A stretch of 64,000 nucleotides of DNA, taken from Zopfochytrium polystomum. Its lineage: Eukaryota; Chytridiomycota; Chytridiomycetes; Chytridiales; Chytridiaceae. Below the pieces are notes generated by a model. It saw only the letters and a list, made by a program, of their open reading frames with translations, did no database searches and was not told where the DNA came from. Position numbers and translations under genes: made by a program. The stretch is taken from NCBI GenBank assembly GCA_025765615.1, contig JAIVFJ010000182.1, positions 1-64,000 of the forward strand. The letters run 5' to 3'. The number at the start of each line of letters is the position of its first letter. The first letter of the stretch is position 1. Shown here one piece after another: positions 1 through 11,400 of this stretch.

Positions 1-2299
1 TCAGTTTCCTGAAGTCAGCACAGAAGCGCCACGAGCCATCAGGTTTCTTAGCAAGGACTACAGGTGTTGCAAAAGGAGAGCGACTTTCACGTATGACATT
101 AGCGTTCTTCATCTGGGCGATGTGGTCTCGGAGCACCTCTGTGCGCCCAAGTCCTTCCAGGTAGGGGTTACTAGCAGGAATCTTAGCACCCTCTTGCAAC
201 TCAATAGTGTGGGGGGGTGGGAACTTAGAACCAGTGATGACACCAGGCCTGAAGATATTAATGTACTTGTCCACTAATATCTTTAGACAGGTGACTGTCT
301 CTTCACCAAAAATCTCACCAATATGCTTTGTTTTCAACTTAGCCCATATCTCTTCATCAGTCACATTGGCTTTGGCTGGAAGGTACTCCAGCTTGTCTGT
401 GTGTGTAGTATTTCGGCGTGGCATATCAGCAACAGAAGAACCATTGTCCTCTGCAAGGAGGGTTTCAGCGTCAGACTCATTACCAGGGTCTTCCTCTGCC
501 TCCTCAAAGAGACGGAAACATCCTCAACGGCGTCAGGAAGAGGTGGAGCCTCAGAGACGTCTTCCACAAGTTCAACGTCTTCAGAGGGATTAGGGGCTGC
601 CTCAGCATACAGACCAGAGGTACCTTTCTCGATGTTGTCGAGGGCACTAAGGAAGGACTCCAAGTCTTCAGGCTCATACTTCTGTGCAACACTGAACATA
701 GCAAGGTCGTCAGGAGAGTTATGGAGACTCTCTGGGTCAGGCAGCACTGGTGTGGTGGCCTCAGAGCCATCCAAGCTGGACGGAATATCAAAGATACAGG
801 CAACACAGGTTCCTGCCGCAATCCGTACTGGCTTGTGCTGCAAGCATAGCAGGGGTACGTAGAACCAGCGAGTTTCACCATCATGGTGGTGTAGGTCAGC
901 AGCAGTGAGGAGAGAACCAGGGAAGTGTATTTTCTTATCCATGAGGGATGCAAACGGCGTTGTGTGAACAAAGCTGTTCCTGTGAATCTTAGGACGGGAG
1001 AGCTGAACCTTAACGGCGCAACTGTGATTTGGGTCCAGGACAATGTCTTCAGAAACAACAATGTCAACAGCCTCGTCCTGTTGGGAGATGTTGGTCTCGT
1101 TACCGGCAGTGACACGCTGGTAAGAGAGGAGAGGAGTTTTAAACCATGTTGTGACCCCACAGGGAGCCTGAGCCTTCCACATTAGGGTGTCATGTTCAAA
1201 AGAGATAATGGTGCAAAAATCTTTAAGAACAGGTGTTCCAAGAATGACTGCGCGGGGACAATGAGGGACGACAGAGAAGCGGAACCATTTTGCACAGGCA
1301 CCACTTCTTCCAAAGTTGACCTTCATGTAAACATGACCCAAAATTGGCACTTGTCCGCCTATTCCCTTATTCATGACAGGTCGACTCAAAGGAGTCATTA
1401 CAGGTGATTTGCGTAGCTTCTCCAGAAACACAGTAGTCACAACATTGTGATTGGAGCTGGTATCAACAAGGCAGTCAGGAAGAATACAACCCTGGACCGA
1501 GGCTGAAACGCAGGCTACTGTTGCAACACGGTTGTCGAGACTGACATAAGTCTCCGGATATGCGCTCGGGGCACTCAATTCTTTTCCTGGGGTAGAAACC
1601 AAGGAGATTGGGATAGCCTCAGGCTGTGTCACTTCAGCTTTGCTTTCGGTGGGCAGCTCCAGGCCAGCAGGGCTGGGTGTTAGGTCTGGTGACACAGGGT
1701 CAGTAGAGTTGTTGGCCTCTACCCTGGTAGAGGTAGGAGCAACGACAACTTGGTCGGAGGCTGTGAAGAAGGGGGCAGTTGACACACTTGCTTGGCAGGG
1801 CTGCCTAGATGCACTCATGCCCTCATCTTCACTTTCTGTGTCACTGAAATACGCGAGTGGGGGAGGAATTTGTTCCTAGTCCTCCTCCTCTGGGGTCTCA
1901 GTAATGCAAGACACTGGTAATTCTTCTTCTGCTGTCAGCATGATAGCGGAAGTGGTGTGGCCCTCTTCAGGACTTTTAACTCGACTGTTCGGTTCCAAAG
2001 GACCCTCCTGGGGGGAAAAAATGGGGGGTTGTTCATCAAAGAGGCCTTGAGTTGGAAGAACCCTCGCTGTGGAAGGCCACTCTCGTCATCGTCACCATCA
2101 GCATCAACGACAATACCCTTATACCAGAGTTAGTGATGATACATACTGGTGCACCACCTCATTGCCTAAGGCCTTGTCAGCAATAGCAACAACAGTAGCA
2201 TCACCCAGTGTGACAATGGTGCGACAGCGTGTCAGAACCTGCTTCCACAGAGGCAGGCCCATCAGCATCGTGTTCGGTGTCAGGTACACGGTCAGCCAT
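1..2299 (-). mobile_element. Ty3/gypsy-type retrotransposon, 5' part (gag-protease-start of RT), decayed
   Basis: On the minus strand, in order, there is a start codon at 2299 and a short gag-like stretch that soon loses frame. A long protease-bearing frame follows (1818 to about 510). A different frame (about 510 to 1) ends in the pre-RT and first RT block, with SPFATPVVLAKKPDGSWRF close to the Ty3/gypsy RT entry motif. The element runs off the left edge of the window, so most of RT, RNase H and integrase are not seen. Gag is interrupted by stops, so this copy is probably inactive. The order protease then RT fits a gag-pol precursor. Family assignment to Ty3/gypsy rather than another LTR clade rests on the RT entry motif only. 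Confidence 0.75.
361..1818 (-). pseudogene. Retropepsin-like aspartic protease region of the Ty3/gypsy polyprotein
   Basis: A 485-residue open frame. The first ~95 residues are Ser/Thr/Pro-rich linker. The protease-like fold follows: LVDTSSNHN at about residue 116 stands where the catalytic D-T-G/S triad is expected (here D-T-S-S), and RAVILGTPVLKDF is the downstream hydrophobic-hydrophobic-Gly flap partner (canonical ILG). The acidic C-terminal part leads to the RT. Near position 510 the coding potential passes to the -1 frame, which carries the RT start. This could be a programmed -1 shift or decay. The first Met at 1818 is not a real start; the frame is open upstream from the gag region. 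Confidence 0.6.
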
Positions 2300-2500
2300 G
2301 GTGTAGCTTCTTAGGAGTTTGAACTTCTATACACTCTTGTTGAATGGGCAAGTGGGGAAAAGGGGAGGGGGGACCCAGGAGGGCCCTCCCTTTATACTTT
2401 TTTGAATAGTAGGGTTGAAACACCCCCTAGACAACAGCCCAATAAAGTTAGTTTTAGCCTATTATTTGCTTTCCCTCACTCTAGGGCCCAGATCCTAGGG
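2300..2500 (-). promoter_or_regulatory. Leader/LTR segment upstream of the Ty3/gypsy gag, with TATA box
   Basis: Immediately upstream (minus sense) of the gag ATG is a GC-rich leader. A TATA-like box, AGTATAAAGGG on the minus strand, lies near 2389-2399, about 90 bases before the start codon. This is the layout expected of an LTR promoter plus 5' leader. No second LTR is in the window to fix its limits. Confidence 0.4.
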
Positions 2501-3020
2501 TCAAAGGAGTGAGTATTGTCTCACATTGTCCTGGAGTACCTCGCCCATTGTCTGCCAGGAGTCGGCAGTCTCACCAGGCCTCCACACTGTGCCTCTATAG
2601 CCTCGTTGCTCTACTCTTCCGTTACTCTGCAGCTCTGCAATTCCCTGTCTCCACAACTCTGTGACTCTGCAAATCCACTCTGCACTGCTAATCTGCAAAT
2701 CCGATTTTCTTTGCTAGTCTGCGACTCCACTGCTCTGCCGCAACTGTGCAACCCCCTGACGCTGGGACGCTGCCTCTCTGCAACTTGGCCGCAACTTGGC
2801 AGCTCTGCTACGCTGCTGCAACTCTGCAACCCTGCAACTCTGCAACTCCACTCTGCTTGTCAGCTACTCTGTTACAACTCTGGAACTCCACCACTCCACA
2901 ATTGCAAGTGCTGTTTTTGCCCAACCAGCACACAACTATGGCTCTGCAGGCTGTGAGATTCCAAATCTCACTGACCATGGTCTTAGCTAGGATCTCCTTA
3001 AAAGCTCTTCCCCAGTTGTG
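2500..3020. repeat. Degenerate tandem repeat of CTCTGCAAC-type units
   Basis: Between about 2600 and 2900 the plus strand is built of imperfect 10-15-base units such as CTCTGCAACTCTGCAACC and CTCCACTCTGC. All six frames stay partly open because of the repetition, so the small reading frames here are not genes. Confidence 0.6.
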
Positions 3021-3034
3021 ACTATGTCATTATA

Positions 3035-3700
3035 TTGGCCCCCTATATTTATTTTTATCTTTATTACCATTCATCACATCCCTCACAGGCTCTAGTGTTT
3101 ATCACTATAAAAGAGCATCCTGTGTTCCTTGTGCTGAATAGGCCTAAGCACAAAGGGCACACCCCTTATTCATCCTATTCATTCTTATTTTTACTCATTT
3201 TCCTGTTTCTCTCATTTTCTCACCTTTCAATCCACTGTCCCTGCACTGATTTGGCCTCAAAGCCTCAAATTATGTTCACCCCAAATTTGGAGGCAGAAGA
3301 GACACTGGGTGGAGGGGGTGTGGCTGAAAGAGTGATTCATCCTTCCAAATTGTTCTTTCTTTCATTTTCTCCTTTTGTTATGTCTTTTCCCTTTTTCTCT
3401 TATCTTTCTTTCTTCCTTCTTTTCTTCTTTCTCTCCTCCCCTTTCCTATAAATACTCCCTCTCTCTCCTCTTTTGTTCTATATCTATCTACTCTCTCTCA
3501 ATAAATCCTACGTGGGTAAAAACCAATCCTTTTCTTTCCTCTTTGGTGTTTCTACGCAGGCCAGTGCTACCAGACCAAGCTGGGGATGGAGTCCTCTTAG
3601 GACAGTGCCACCAGACCAAGCTAGTAGAGGTATGATTTCCCCAGGCCAGTGTGTGTATGCCAAGCTGGGGTGAGGTTTCCTTCCCTTCCTTTCTCTTCCT
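3035..3700 (+). mobile_element. LTR-like segment with TATA box and poly(A) signal
   Basis: A pyrimidine-rich tract (3340-3480) is followed by CTATAAATACTCCC at about 3446 and AATAAA at about 3500. Then come three diverged copies of a short unit containing CAGNCCAGTG...CCAAGCT (3555-3670). A TATA box, a poly(A) signal and a downstream repeated leader suggest the U3-R region of an LTR. No terminal TG/CA or target duplication could be fixed, so the class is uncertain. Confidence 0.35.
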
Positions 3701-3709
3701 TCTCCTATC

Positions 3710-4055
3710 TGGATGGTTCTCACATTGAGCTCTGTCTCTGTGATACTGGCAGATGCCATACTGCCTCAGGGCATTCATTTGTTGAACTGCTGCCTGTTGG
3801 TCACCATGTTGGACAGTCAGGGCTTGCACCTGGGCCTGTGGGGTACTCTTCATTGAGCAACTCCACTTGGTCCAGCTGTCCTTGAATAAAGACAGAATTG
3901 AACCACTTCATCCATCTTTGTTTAGTTTGAGCTGAATCCAGGGTACTGGCTCTGCTAATAACCAGGAGCTTCCCATCTTAAAGACTTGTTTTATCCCTTT
4001 TGCCACTAGACTATAGATGAGCCCCTGAAGATGAAAAGGAGATCTCATAAGGTGT
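3710..4055 (+). repeat. Dispersed repeat A, copy 1
   Basis: Starting near the segment TCTCACATTGAGCTCTG and ending near GGAGATCTCATAAGG, this stretch matches, in reverse orientation, 46108-46455 with small indels and substitutions. It contains no credible reading frame. It borders the LTR-like segment before it and is probably part of the same element. Confidence 0.6.
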
Positions 4056-4924
4056 ATTTAGCAGAGGACTGTGTCAGAAATGTGGTGTGATAATCAGCCA
4101 CCTGCTGGGAATATGCGGTTCATGAGGAGGAAAGCTTCTTAACCACAATGCGTTTCGGTCAAACACGTCTCACACAGAGGCACGCATCAGCCAAACCAGG
4201 CATCTCAGCAAACTTTTGAATGCGACAGCCAAAAGTCCTTCATCCAGCTAAAACAGCATGCCACAGGTGAAGTGAGATGGTGGCAGACTACCGGAAAGGC
4301 AGAGATTTTATCAAAGGTGGGATCAAGCTGATGTACAATAAACCAGCGCCCGATTGCTGCAGACCAGGCTGCAGCCGGCATCAAACCGGAGTTCCCAAAG
4401 TCAGAATCTGATGTGATAACCCCTACACTACGCAGCCAGATAACAGTTACCACAATGAGCTTGTATAATAAGATGGCAGTTTGCCTTTTGCCAGAGACAG
4501 GTGCACTGTTACCAGTTTCGCTCACCTGAGGCGAGGCCACAGCAACTTGTGGGCCAATTTGAACAAAATTGACCAGATTTTCTGCGTGGAATCAATCAAA
4601 CGTTGGGGCATCAAGCTAAAAAGTATGCCGAAAAGTATTGCAATAGTTTCAGTGAGCGTATGGCCAATCTGTCTAAGCAATGCAAATATCCGAAATACCA
4701 GAAACGTAAATCAAAAGTCAATTACAGTAAAAGCAACATCATTGGTGTGTCTGCTAGATGACCATGCCTTGTTGCCCTGGAAAACATTGGTGAACGCAGC
4801 CATCTGGCCGTCGATGCGGGAGTGCAAACAACAAACAAACAGCCAACAGTGGCAAGACACTTGCTGATAGCAGGACTTTGGCCTTTCCCAGACATTGGAA
4901 TCCGGCAAACGGCTGCTTTCCTCA
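4056..4924. other. Unassigned AT-rich stretch
   Basis: No recognisable gene, tRNA or terminal repeat. One plus-strand frame around 4570-4760 reads as Lys/Ser/Tyr-rich protein (motif KKYAEKYCNSFSERM) with a natural stop. It may be the remnant of a transposase or phage-like integrase, but nothing diagnostic is present. Confidence 0.3.
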
Positions 4925-5099
4925 ACACCCGGTTTCTGTTCCACGAGTGTTTGTCAACAGTGCAACCCAGTGCCCAGGTCTGCAGTGGTGGTGGCTTGCT
5001 CTCCCCATGGCCATCATGAGAACGATAACTTCCAGTGACAGTTGCAATAGGTTCACGTCTGTCTTGTGCCCCTTGCTGCTAATCAGTCAGTTTCGCCTA
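4925..5099 (+). repeat. LTR1 family fragment
   Basis: This is a diverged 3' portion of the LTR family seen complete at 61554-61966. It shares the blocks CCCAGGTCTGCA, GAGAACGATAAC, CAATAGGTTC and CAGTCAGTTTCGCCTA. Confidence 0.6.
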
Positions 5100-5883
5100 C
5101 ATATCGCAACACCACTGTCTCAAAAAACTACCGATATTGCGGTCATTGAAGAATTCAGACTGATACGAAATTTTCGGGATTTTGCCCCAAAACAGGGCCT
5201 TGGTTCGCGCTGGTTTTTATGCCAGTTTTAGCCGGGAGCTGAAGCGACATATTGGAAAAAGAAGAAAAAAGAGAAAAAGTCGAGTTTGATCATCACTTTT
5301 ATGATTATATTATTATTATGTTATTATTATTATTATCATTATTTCTGGCAATGCATGGGTATTTTTTTGCCTCCTCGGTCTTGGGCTGGGCTCACTCGGT
5401 TTGGAACTGGTTTTGCTGAAAGTTTCAGACCGAGGTCTCCGTCTGAAACCTTTGCGGTCATCAATCTGCGACATCAGCAACACATCAGACTCACTCTCAA
5501 CACATCAGTCACCACTTCAACACATTGGGCATTGCAGATGGCACTCTGGCATCAGCAGCATCAACATCCATCTGATGAAATCAGATACAGGCCAAAGTCA
5601 TCCCCATTTTTGTTGATGCGCAACCTCTGTGCAGCCGGCGCCAGCCTGTCGCTTAATTTTTGTTTGTTTTCGCGAAAATGGGTTTGTTGTTGGAGGGGCG
5701 CAGACGACAAACAACCCCTTGTGGTTGGTTTGGTATCATTTTTTTTTTTCGTTTGTGATCCGAAGATTTTAGTCAGAAACAGTTCCGAGCAGCTGCAGGT
5801 TTTCATTTGGCAACAGCAAACTCATTTGAATATTTCAGTGAGTTGGCTCGTATGACTAGAGGTTAATTCAACTGGGCCTGCTC
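5100..5883. other. Unassigned stretch with a short hairpin
   Basis: Nothing coding is recognised. An AT-rich block (5300-5345) is followed by a perfect 9-bp inverted repeat, GTTTCAGAC (5422-5430) and GTCTGAAAC (5441-5449), around a 10-base loop. Confidence 0.35.
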
Positions 5884-5964
5884 TGAGCAGAGTGGGGCTC
5901 GAACCCACGCCTCTTGCGAGACCAGAGCCTAAATCTGGCGCCTTAACCACTCGGCCATCTGCCC
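5884..5964 (-). tRNA. tRNA-Leu (anticodon UAG)
   Basis: 81 nt. The acceptor GGGCAGA pairs with TCTGCTC and the discriminator is A. Anticodon stem CCAGA/TCTGG holds loop TTTAGGC, giving anticodon UAG. The class II variable arm is CTC-GCAA-GAG. The T-arm GGGTTCGAGCCCC is perfect. It is identical in sequence to the copies at 32810-32890 and 52670-52750. No oligo-T terminator follows within about 50 bases on the minus strand, so expression is not assured. Confidence 0.9.
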
Positions 5965-6169
5965 GATAGAAATTTTGAACTGATTTAAATTATTTCACTG
6001 GCTGCTGAGAATCGCTTTGACAAGACATCGATAGGGTGGGAATCATTGCAGTAATATGTAAGTTAGATCCTTCAAGATCATACTTGCTCTGGTCTGTCAA
6101 AGAGGCCTGAATAGGAGGTGCTGGTCTTCTCCTCAAATGCACTTACCAAAGGTGGGCATTGATTGCCTC

Positions 6170-6581
6170 TGTAAACAGTCTACTCTGAGTGAGTGAGTGG
6201 AAGGAGTGAATGAAGTGGAGATGTGTGTTTGTGGGTGGTCCTTCTCCCCAACTTGGAGAGAAAGAGAAAAACTCTGTTATGAATTATTGATACATGATGA
6301 TGATATAAACGCTGTAATAGTTGCAAGGCAAGCATGACTGGCACAGGGTAAAAACCTCTCCTATATTATCTGCTTGAGCAGAGGAGGAGGAAAACTGTTG
6401 ACACTGGGTTTCCATTCCACTTAATACTTGGAGTATTTGTCATCAGCGCAAGCCAGCGCCAAGGTCTGCATTGGCGGTGCCTAGCTCTCCTGTGGGCATC
6501 GTGAGAATGATAACTGACAGTCACAATAGGTTCGGGTCCATCTTGTGCCTCTTTCTGCTAACCAGTCAGTTCCGCCTGACA
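6170..6581 (+). mobile_element. Solo LTR, family LTR1
   Basis: 412 bp, starting TGTAAACAGTC and ending CGCCTGACA. It is nearly collinear with the 413-bp LTR at 61554-61966. The flanks are GCCTC on the left and GCCTT on the right, a possible 5-bp target duplication with one change. No internal retrotransposon sequence adjoins it, so it is a solo LTR left by LTR-LTR recombination. Confidence 0.75.
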
Positions 6582-7137
6582 GCCTTCCTATCAAACCCAG
6601 CATCCAAACGCAAGTCACTTGACTCTCCTCATCCCAACACGAGGTTTCAGAGCCGTCTCAGTGGTGTGGGATCTCTGGGAGCTTCACCATTGTTTGGGAA
6701 GGTTTTTTCAGGGTCTGGTTCAAACTATGGTTGGCTTGGATGGAGTCTGGGGCAGTGAATGAACGGTTACCCTGAACCGCTGGTAAGCCTGAGGCTTTCT
6801 TTCTTTCTTTCTTTCTTTTTTTTTTTTTTGAGTTCCAATTCACAGAGCAATTGAATTTTTCAATTTTACCACTGTCAACAAGCCCCTGCTGGTGGAAACA
6901 AGGGGGGTATCCCCTCGCCCCCTCTTCCCCCTTCTGCTCATCACACACACACCACTCACACTCCTCACACCAAGAAGAGACAAGTGATAGCCTCCCACTT
7001 GTGCTTGTTACCCTCTCACATTCCTCCAATCCAGTTCCCCCTCACAGTAACAGATGATGCGCCCGCCTTATAAGAACCTTTATTACGTTTTTTTTAAAGC
7101 TGAAAATCCTGGTGTGGATATCTTTGGATAAGGCTTC

Positions 7138-7168
<31 letters not shown>

Positions 7169-8112
7169 GAGAGACACAGAGGGAGAAAAGCAGAGCGCAA
7201 AGGAGCAAGGCACGCACATTGCCACCGAAGTTTGCATGCGTTCACTGAAGCTTGACAATGTTTCTGCAATCGGTCTGGTACACACGCGCACAGCCAGGCC
7301 CCAGAGGAAGCTCCAACTTTTTCGGGTTTCAAAGACCAATTGCCCAACTTTCATTATAAAAAGGAGAAAAAAAGAAAGGAAAAAAGCAAGTGTTGGAAAA
7401 CAGAGAAAAGAAACTGACAAGGCTCTCAAGAGGTTCAAGGTTTCAAACAGAGCACTGGGTAATGGCTGAACCAAACTTGGGGAAGAGAGTCTGTCTTTCC
7501 CTCTGTCCATCGCTGAGAGAGGAATGTCTTTGCCGCCAAACAGCTCCTCCCTTTTATGGGTTGTGTTGTGCGCGTTTTTGAGCCTCCTCCGAACCAGCCG
7601 AGTGGCGGGACAGGCAGTTCGGGATCCAGCCACGTCGCAATTAGAACATGTGTTTGACTAAGCCTCTGTCCAGAGCGTTCTCCTGATCACCTGGCTTGCA
7701 GGTGAAAACCTTGACGTCGAGACAGACACCTGTTCGAACCTCAACGGTTGAGGGCACTTTTAAGGGTGGAGAGCCGAGAATTCATTGGTCGATGGAGAAA
7801 ACGAAGTTTGGGAAGGTTTGTCCCTAAAGGGGAAAGCCTCGTCCTTCGAACACCATGCTCCAAACATTTCTTCAGCCAATCAGTGATTAGCAGATAAAAG
7901 ATATCTGAAGGCAGAGCCTTGCGACTCGCCTGCTTGTATATTTATAATCCAGCACACAGTGCAGGATTAAAAAAAACACTAAGCAGGAAGGAAGAGTCAC
8001 AAAAGAATGGACAACTGATCCAGCCTATGATCAAGGGCAATTCCTCTTCTCACCCCTTCAGAGCTTGCAAGCCGTTTCGGCAAGGCGAAGCGGAAGCTGG
8101 GTGCGGTACTGG
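6582..8112. other. Unassigned stretch with simple repeats
   Basis: No gene recognised. It contains a TTTC run into a T-run (about 6797-6830), an A-run followed by GA repeats (about 7138-7174) and an AG-rich block at 7360-7400. The small open frames overlap these simple repeats and look random. Confidence 0.4.
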
Positions 8113-8750
8113 TCAAGGGGCCACTGCAACAGTCCTTGGGCGGTCAGGAAGGAAGGGTGGTCCATTGTAGACATCCATCTCAAGCACCACAAACAGTGGG
8201 AGAGCCGAATCCTGGGTGCCAAAGACAATATCAACAACCGTTCCTCCAGCACCGTTATTCAAGCCAGCTGCCTTCCATTTGTTGTTGGTCAGACAGACCC
8301 CTGCGCTGACTGCAAGGTAGATTACATTCTCCAGGCCCTCAAAGGCATCTGGGCTCAGCCCTTTGGCGCTCTGAGGCACGTTGTGGGCAGAAACACAAGC
8401 AACAGGAGAACCGAGGGCCCTGAGTCTGGCACAGTTATGTGCTTGGACATCCTTGTTTGCAAAGAAGAGATGGGGGGCAAGGGCAAAGCGGTTATGGAGC
8501 TCCTGGCTTGCATGGGCACGCTCATTGCTGCAGGTGCTCATCAGAAACCTCCACTGGTCCATGGTCATGTTGCCGTCTCTGAGGCCCGCCAGGATCTGCA
8601 CAAAGGCGGCCTGGTCGTGGTCGTTGGCAGCAACCTGCTGCCGGTGCACCTGGACAAGCCTTGTGGTCAGGTGAAAGTGCTGAAAGGCAAGGTGTCCTGC
8701 CTATAGCGTTGGCTGCAGCAGCAGAGTTGTAGAGGGGAGTCTCAGCAACA

Positions 8751-8790
8751 GGGGGGGGGGGGGGGGAGGGGGGGGGAGGGGGGGGGGGTA
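8751..8790. repeat. Nearly pure G tract inside the helicase
   Basis: About 38 of 40 bases are G on the plus strand, broken only by two A. It encodes a Pro run directly after the AQIPP motif on the minus strand. It is a strong candidate for G-quadruplex formation and for length errors. Confidence 0.8.
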
Positions 8791-10547
8791 TCTGGGCCAG
8801 GTCACCCACAAGCAGCACTGACAGGCCATCAAAAGGCATGTCAGAGAGAAAGGCCTGCTTGAGCCTGGCTGGAGTCAATCTTGCCAAGCATCTCTGCGCT
8901 CACCATTGAGTACTTGTCAACGATGAGGAGCTTTGCAGGCCTGAAGGCCTCCTGCAGGTCCTGGAGGCTCCTGCCTCTGAGCAGCGACCACCTGGAGCCG
9001 ATGCTGAGAAGCGAGTGCAAGGTGGTGCCACCAATTGCAAAGGCAGCCTTGGCAGTGAAGGCCGCACACAGCACCTCCTCTGGCTCCAGTGCGCCAGAGA
9101 TGGCGCCACTGACCCGAGACTTGCCAGTCCCAGCCGTGCCATTCAGGATGAATAGCACCTGCCTGCTGCGCCAGACGTTTTCAACAATGCAGGCGTACAC
9201 CTGCTTCTGTACATTGTCGAGGCTGTCGGCTGTCACAGCTGGCGGTGCTACATCTGCTGCTGGGCCTGGCAAGAGCGGGACATTGACTTGCAGCCTCATG
9301 CAGTCCTCAACAAAGGGCGGGCCTGTCTCAAGCTGCTCTTGGGTAAATCAACGTCAGTGCTGGGCCCAGTCATAGTCCTAACATCCATCAGGCCAGGGTC
9401 CGCTGGCGCATTGACAGCTCTGGGAGCGAGGCCAGCAGCAACCATCCAATCCTCTTGGTCCAGGTCTGCATCACCAAATGCAGGGACGTCCTACCAGCTG
9501 GCCCTGGCTGCAAGGTGCTCCTGCCTGGCAGAGGCGAGATCAATCGACGACTGAGTGGTCCATGGCAGCCAGCTCCTGGAGTCTCTGGCGGCCTGCTCCC
9601 TGCAGGAAAGTGGCCCAGTCCCACTCGGCCCTGTCCAAGTCCCTGAGACTGTCCAGGCCAACAACAGCCAGGTTGTCCACCAACTCGGCCCTCCAAGGCC
9701 GGTACTTTGCCAGCTGCATCCTGCAGTACAGCCTCTGCGCTCTTGTAGCAGCACCCCCTCGGCGTAGAGTTGGAGTGAAAACAAGCACAACCTTTTCAGG
9801 GTGCCTTCTCTCAGTCCGCCCATTCTGTGGAGACACTGTAAACCTTGCACAAAAGCCCATGAGGGTCATGTGAGCCACAGGGCCTGCTACCGCGTCATGT
9901 TGGCATCAAGGAGCTTGTTGGGGCCTTCTTGAACGTCTGGGAGCTCCTGATCCCTGGTCGCCCTGGTCCTGACCCTGGCCCTGACCCTGGCCACGACCCT
10001 GGCCCAGGCCATGGCCCTGACCACTGCCACGCTGCAGCACAAATCGCTGGGACTCAAAGTTCAGGCTCATCCTGACGTAGGTTAGGGTGCTGCTCGCATG
10101 CTTTCCTCCTGACAGAAGGCGGTAAGTCTCGCCCATCCCAACATCCCGCCTCTCGACTGTGCAGTACCACATCCAGTCGTTGGCAAGGGTCTCCGAGAAA
10201 AGGGCTTGGAGGAAGCGCTCAAGCCTTGCAGTTAAGTGCCAGTCGACAAGGTGCTGGCACTGCAAGGCACGAAGCACGCCATTGATGGGGAGCTGGTGGT
10301 TGACAGACATCCAGAGGAATTGTGCTGTGGCTAGGGACCATGTCATTGGCCAGGCTAAACATGCAGACAGGATTATTGTCTGGGAAGGATCAAATGTCAT
10401 CAGACTGCACCCATCAGGGCAAAAGCAACACAAAGCCATTCTGACGTGACACAGTGACATTCACCTCTGGCGCACTGTGAGCACACATAGTTTGCAGAGC
10501 GTGGGGCTCTTTGCGGCCACAACTCATGTGGGAGTGAAGGGTGAAAG

Positions 10548-10590
10548 AGAGAGAGAGAGAGAGAGAGAGAGTTTGAGAGAGAGAGACGGA
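10548..10590. repeat. GA microsatellite
   Basis: (GA)n with one interruption, lying between the Cys-rich piece and the upstream end of the helicase remnant. Confidence 0.8.
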
Positions 10591-10942
10591 CAGGTAGACA
10601 GACAGAATGAGGAATTGTCTTTTTTTCGGAGGGAGATGGAGAGACAGACAGACAAACAAACACTGCGAAAATTGTTCCCTTTCGTTTTCAGGCTGACCCC
10701 GGTCGGAAGGGGGCTGCGCCCCTCATGTTGCAACTCGAATTTAGATTGTCAGCAGCCTGGGGGGTCTGTTTGTTTGTGGATTAATAGTACTCACCCGCCT
10801 ACGGCGGGCTCGTGATTATCACCCACCTCCGAAAAGCGTGTCCTGGCCATCACAAGAAGAACAAAATTGGTTTTCCCTTTTTTCTGCTGAATCGGTCGTC
10901 CACCAATAAGTTCCTTGCGAGTAGATCATACAAGGTAAGAAC

Positions 10943-11015
10943 CGAGCGTAGCAGGACTCGAACCTGCAATCTTTCGATCCGAAGTCGAACGCGGTAACCA
11001 TTTCGCCATACGCCC
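10943..11015 (-). tRNA. tRNA-Arg (anticodon UCG)
   Basis: 73 nt. The acceptor GGGCGTA pairs with TACGCTC and the discriminator is G. Anticodon stem TTCGA/TCGAA holds loop CTTCGGA, giving anticodon UCG. The T-arm GCAGGTTCGAGTCCTGC is perfect. The copies at 23945, 31852 and 53636 differ by one or two bases. No T4 or longer run lies within about 60 bases downstream. Confidence 0.9.
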
Positions 11016-11400
11016 TCAATGAAGAGACTTCTGTCACTCCGACCGAGGGATTTCTCTTTGCCCCACACTCACGTTCATCTCTTGTCCTCCTCACAAAGCT
11101 TTCACTGAACACAAACCCCAGCAAGCACACAATCGACAACCTGCGTTTTTCTTTTTTCTTTTGAATGAAAAAGCTGCAAATACGTGTATTGTGAGCTTCC
11201 TTTTTTTGTTTTATTTTATTTTTTTTATTTTTTTATGTTTTCTCTTTGCAAAACAGCTAAAGTCACACACGCACGGCACACGCACCACATGTCGCACACA
11301 CACAGCAGGCCCCCCGTCATCTCCGTCCTCGTCCCGTCCCCGTCCACTCACTCAGTCACGGTCCAGTCGAACAACTCCACTCACTCGCTCACTCACAAAC
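11016..11400. other. Intergenic region downstream of the PNUTS-like gene
   Basis: It holds T-rich DNA (11195-11250), likely 3' untranslated and termination sequence for the convergent minus-strand gene, and CA-rich stretches. No gene seen. Confidence 0.4.

Larger units (their letters stand above)
8113..10663 (-). pseudogene. Pif1-like DNA helicase, probably from a Helitron-type element, decayed
   Basis: Read from high to low coordinates. A Cys-rich piece comes first (YVCSQCARGECHC near 10490). Next is a ~180-residue segment (10460-9906) with no motif I can name. Then comes a block (9878-9540) with VVLVFTPTL and YCRMQLAKYRPW, which from memory resembles the region before the helicase in Helitron/Pif1-type proteins. 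The helicase core begins near 9299: Walker A NGTAGTGKS (about 9121-9147), LLIVDKYSMV where LLIVDEYSM is usual, and motif LLVGDLAQIPP (about 8800). The frame changes several times, the Walker B Glu is Lys, and a G-tract interrupts the last motif. The gene is therefore very likely dead. Helitron ends were not identified, so a non-mobile PIF1 paralogue remains possible. Confidence 0.65.

Noticed and set aside
2500..3020. Cys/Leu-rich small ORFs that could be taken for secreted peptides
   Set aside because: Products of the degenerate CTCTGCAAC tandem repeat, present in several frames and without a signal peptide followed by a distinct mature part.
3710..4055. Dispersed repeat A as a tRNA-derived SINE
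   Set aside because: Reverse strand has a faint A-box-like CTATAGTCTAGTGGC, but the B box is too degenerate to support it.
5422..5449. 9-bp hairpin as a transcription terminator or attachment site
   Set aside because: Isolated, no T-run and no neighbouring gene; likely chance in repeat-rich DNA.
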